DNA of 6,781 nucleotides, from the NCBI GenBank assembly GCA_035495315.1, contig DATJGF010000101.1, forward strand, positions 1 to 6,781, written 5' to 3'. A program made the position numbers and the translations under genes. Below the pieces are notes generated by a model. It searched no databases. It saw only the letters and a list, made by a program, of their open reading frames with translations, and was not told where the DNA came from. Numbering within the stretch: the first letter of the stretch is position 1; each line of letters starts with the position of its first letter. This stretch comes from DATJGF01 sp035495315 (lineage in GTDB: Bacteria > Verrucomicrobiota > Verrucomicrobiia > Limisphaerales > UBA8199). Shown in pieces: positions 6,010 to 6,781 of the stretch.

Positions 6010-6129
6010 TTAATGCGGGGCGTCGGCCACTCTGGCGAGCATTTCCTCAGCGCAGAATTTCGTCCGCTTGGACAGGATATGTCCAACTCGGTGCGATATT
6101 CTTATGCCATGGACAAGCGTTTTTATCGC
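6010..6129 (-). pseudogene. C-terminal remnant of a minus-strand gene
   Basis: A frame of 39 codons without an upstream start runs from just after a TAA to the double stop TAA TAA. It begins AIKTLVHGIRISHRVGHILS at 6129 and its end reads KFCAEEMLARVADAPH. The tail is protein-like, with an amphipathic helix AEEMLARVADA. The third codon positions of the 36 codons from ACG 6118-6120 onward are about 60 percent G or C, as expected for coding DNA here. No start codon exists upstream in frame, so it would be a truncated gene. The plus-strand reading of the same stretch from 5901 looks less like a protein. I do not recognise the family. Confidence 0.3.
6068..6086. promoter_or_regulatory. Perfect palindrome, possible operator or hairpin
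   Basis: TTGGACA (6068-6074) and TGTCCAA (6080-6086) are perfect inverted arms around GGATA. It lies about 70 bases upstream of the ATG at 6156, where a repressor site could sit. It also falls inside the minus-strand coding remnant, so it may be chance or coding-derived. Confidence 0.3.
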
Positions 6130-6155
6130 TTATAAGCTCAAGGAGAACCGGTTAA

Positions 6156-6630
6156 ATGAATGAAACTGCCATGATCGAAGAGCTTTGTGCCGCGAGTTTC
6201 TTATGAGCCCGGCAGCGCCCCGACGATGGCTGTCGAGGATTATATCAAAGGTGGGAAAAGCCTGCACACTACCGCGCGGGCGCGCTGTTTTCTAGGCGAC
6301 TTCGTTGATGCTTAAATGAAACTCGCCGCTGGCAATAAATCGTATTCTGCCGGCACTCCGCCGGTGAAGGCGGATGGATTGTCGTTTTCACAAGCGGAAC
6401 TCGACCTCGCGTTAGAGCAGCGATAGCCCCCGCTTCTCCGCGATGTCGCGGGGAAAACCAAAATTGAGGAGTATCTCGGCGGGAATACGGGATTTCGTGG
6501 CAATCGCTGGCAACCACCCCAGGCCATTTTCCTCCCGGTCCAGATACATGCCACAAAATCAAAGCCTGCCTCCTTAAACGGCGAGTGGGAGTCGTGCCAG
6601 AAAGCACTTGCCACCCCCGCCGAGGCATAG
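6156..6630 (+). pseudogene. Broken plus-strand frame behind a good ribosome binding site
   Basis: AAGGAG at 6140-6145 lies 10 bases before ATG 6156, which begins MNETAMIEELCAASFL and then stops at TGA 6204-6206. Another frame, open from 6175, continues with protein-like sequence (VSYEPGSAPTMAVEDYIKGG) to TAA 6313-6315. After that stop the same frame reopens at ATG 6316 (MKLAAGNKSY... ending in FSQAELDLALEQR) and stops at TAG 6424-6426. It is then open again to TAG 6628-6630. One frameshift and two nonsense codons would account for a single gene of about 155 codons. The alternative is chance openness, since the minus strand is also open across much of this stretch. I recognise no family. Confidence 0.28.
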
Positions 6631-6643
6631 TTGATTACGACTC

Positions 6644-6781
6644 GTGAGCCAGATTCAACCATTACGAATCCTGGTAGCTGAAGATAATGAGAATGATGTG
6701 TTGATCCTGACCCGGGCTTTTTCGAAAGCTGCGCCAGAGGCAAGCGTGCATTTTGTCAGAGATGGGGAGGAGGCAATTGCA
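6644..6781 (+). CDS. N-terminus of a CheY-like response regulator (3' end outside window)
   Basis: GTG at 6644 opens a frame that runs to the last base, giving 46 residues. An in-frame TGA at 6632 rules out a much earlier start. Residues 7-18 (LRILVAEDNEND) form the first beta strand and the acidic pair E13/D14 that binds Mg in receiver domains. Residues 19-31 form helix 1 (VLILTRAFSKAAP). HFVRDGEEAIA at 36-46 matches the second strand and start of helix 2. The pattern ILLVEDN.NDV.L..RAF.....VRDGEEA is typical of the Rcp1-like single-domain regulators. The phospho-acceptor aspartate and the switch residues lie beyond the edge. The protein would relay phosphate from a histidine kinase that is not visible here. 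No clear Shine-Dalgarno sequence precedes the start: GAGG at 6622-6625 is too far away. Confidence 0.85.
   Translation, partial: MSQIQPLRILVAEDNENDVLILTRAFSKAAPEASVHFVRDGEEAIA

Noticed and set aside
5901..6155. 84-codon plus-strand ORF
   Set aside because: The minus strand of the same stretch reads more like protein, in two adjacent fragments. The plus frame has no ribosome binding site or motif.
6312..6743. 143-codon minus-strand ORF
   Set aside because: Overlaps the response regulator N-terminus in antisense. Its composition (Ser, Arg, Pro, Gly) shows no domain.

Overview
The window reads as chromosomal DNA from a moderately GC-rich Gram-negative bacterium, most likely a member of the Verrucomicrobiota (Pedosphaera/Limisphaerales-like). 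This is an inference from protein style: a secreted protein built from YDG/MBG and Ig-like repeats, a stand-alone P-domain protein, the same aromatic-rich C-terminal module on both, and a PilX/DUF7305-type protein next to two prepilins with long leaders. No rRNA, tRNA or CRISPR array was seen.

Layout. Positions 2-1078 hold the 3' end of a large repeat-built extracellular protein that starts before the window. A non-coding gap with three short hairpins follows. At 1459-2364 is a secreted P-domain protein with a clear signal peptide and no protease domain. A gap at 2365-2721 contains a possible 80-codon leader ORF with a good ribosome binding site. Its end carries the ribosome binding site of the next gene. 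Positions 2722-5219 form a compact three-gene minor-pilin operon: a PilV/GspI-like prepilin, a PilW/GspJ-like prepilin, and a PilX-like protein with a DUF7305-type C-terminal region. The last two overlap by ATGA. These three would form or prime the tip of a type IV pilus or type II secretion pseudopilus. The two secreted proteins upstream may be surface or matrix proteins, but nothing in the sequence links them directly to the pilus.

Positions 5220-6643 contain no convincing intact gene. I see two contiguous 16-bp repeats, a 74-nt imperfect hairpin, two adjacent decayed coding fragments on the minus strand, a perfect 7-bp palindrome around a 5-base centre, and a broken plus-strand frame behind a good ribosome binding site. 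I read this as a scrapyard of degraded mobile or accessory DNA. The family assignment of the remnants is uncertain.

The last 138 bases, 6644-6781, encode the N-terminus of a CheY-like response regulator with a GTG start. It continues past the window edge.

The window does not show a clear novel multi-gene system. The items most worth following up are the duplicated translation-initiation block ahead of the pilin operon, the shared C-terminal module of the two secreted proteins, and the structured and decayed DNA at 5530-6130.
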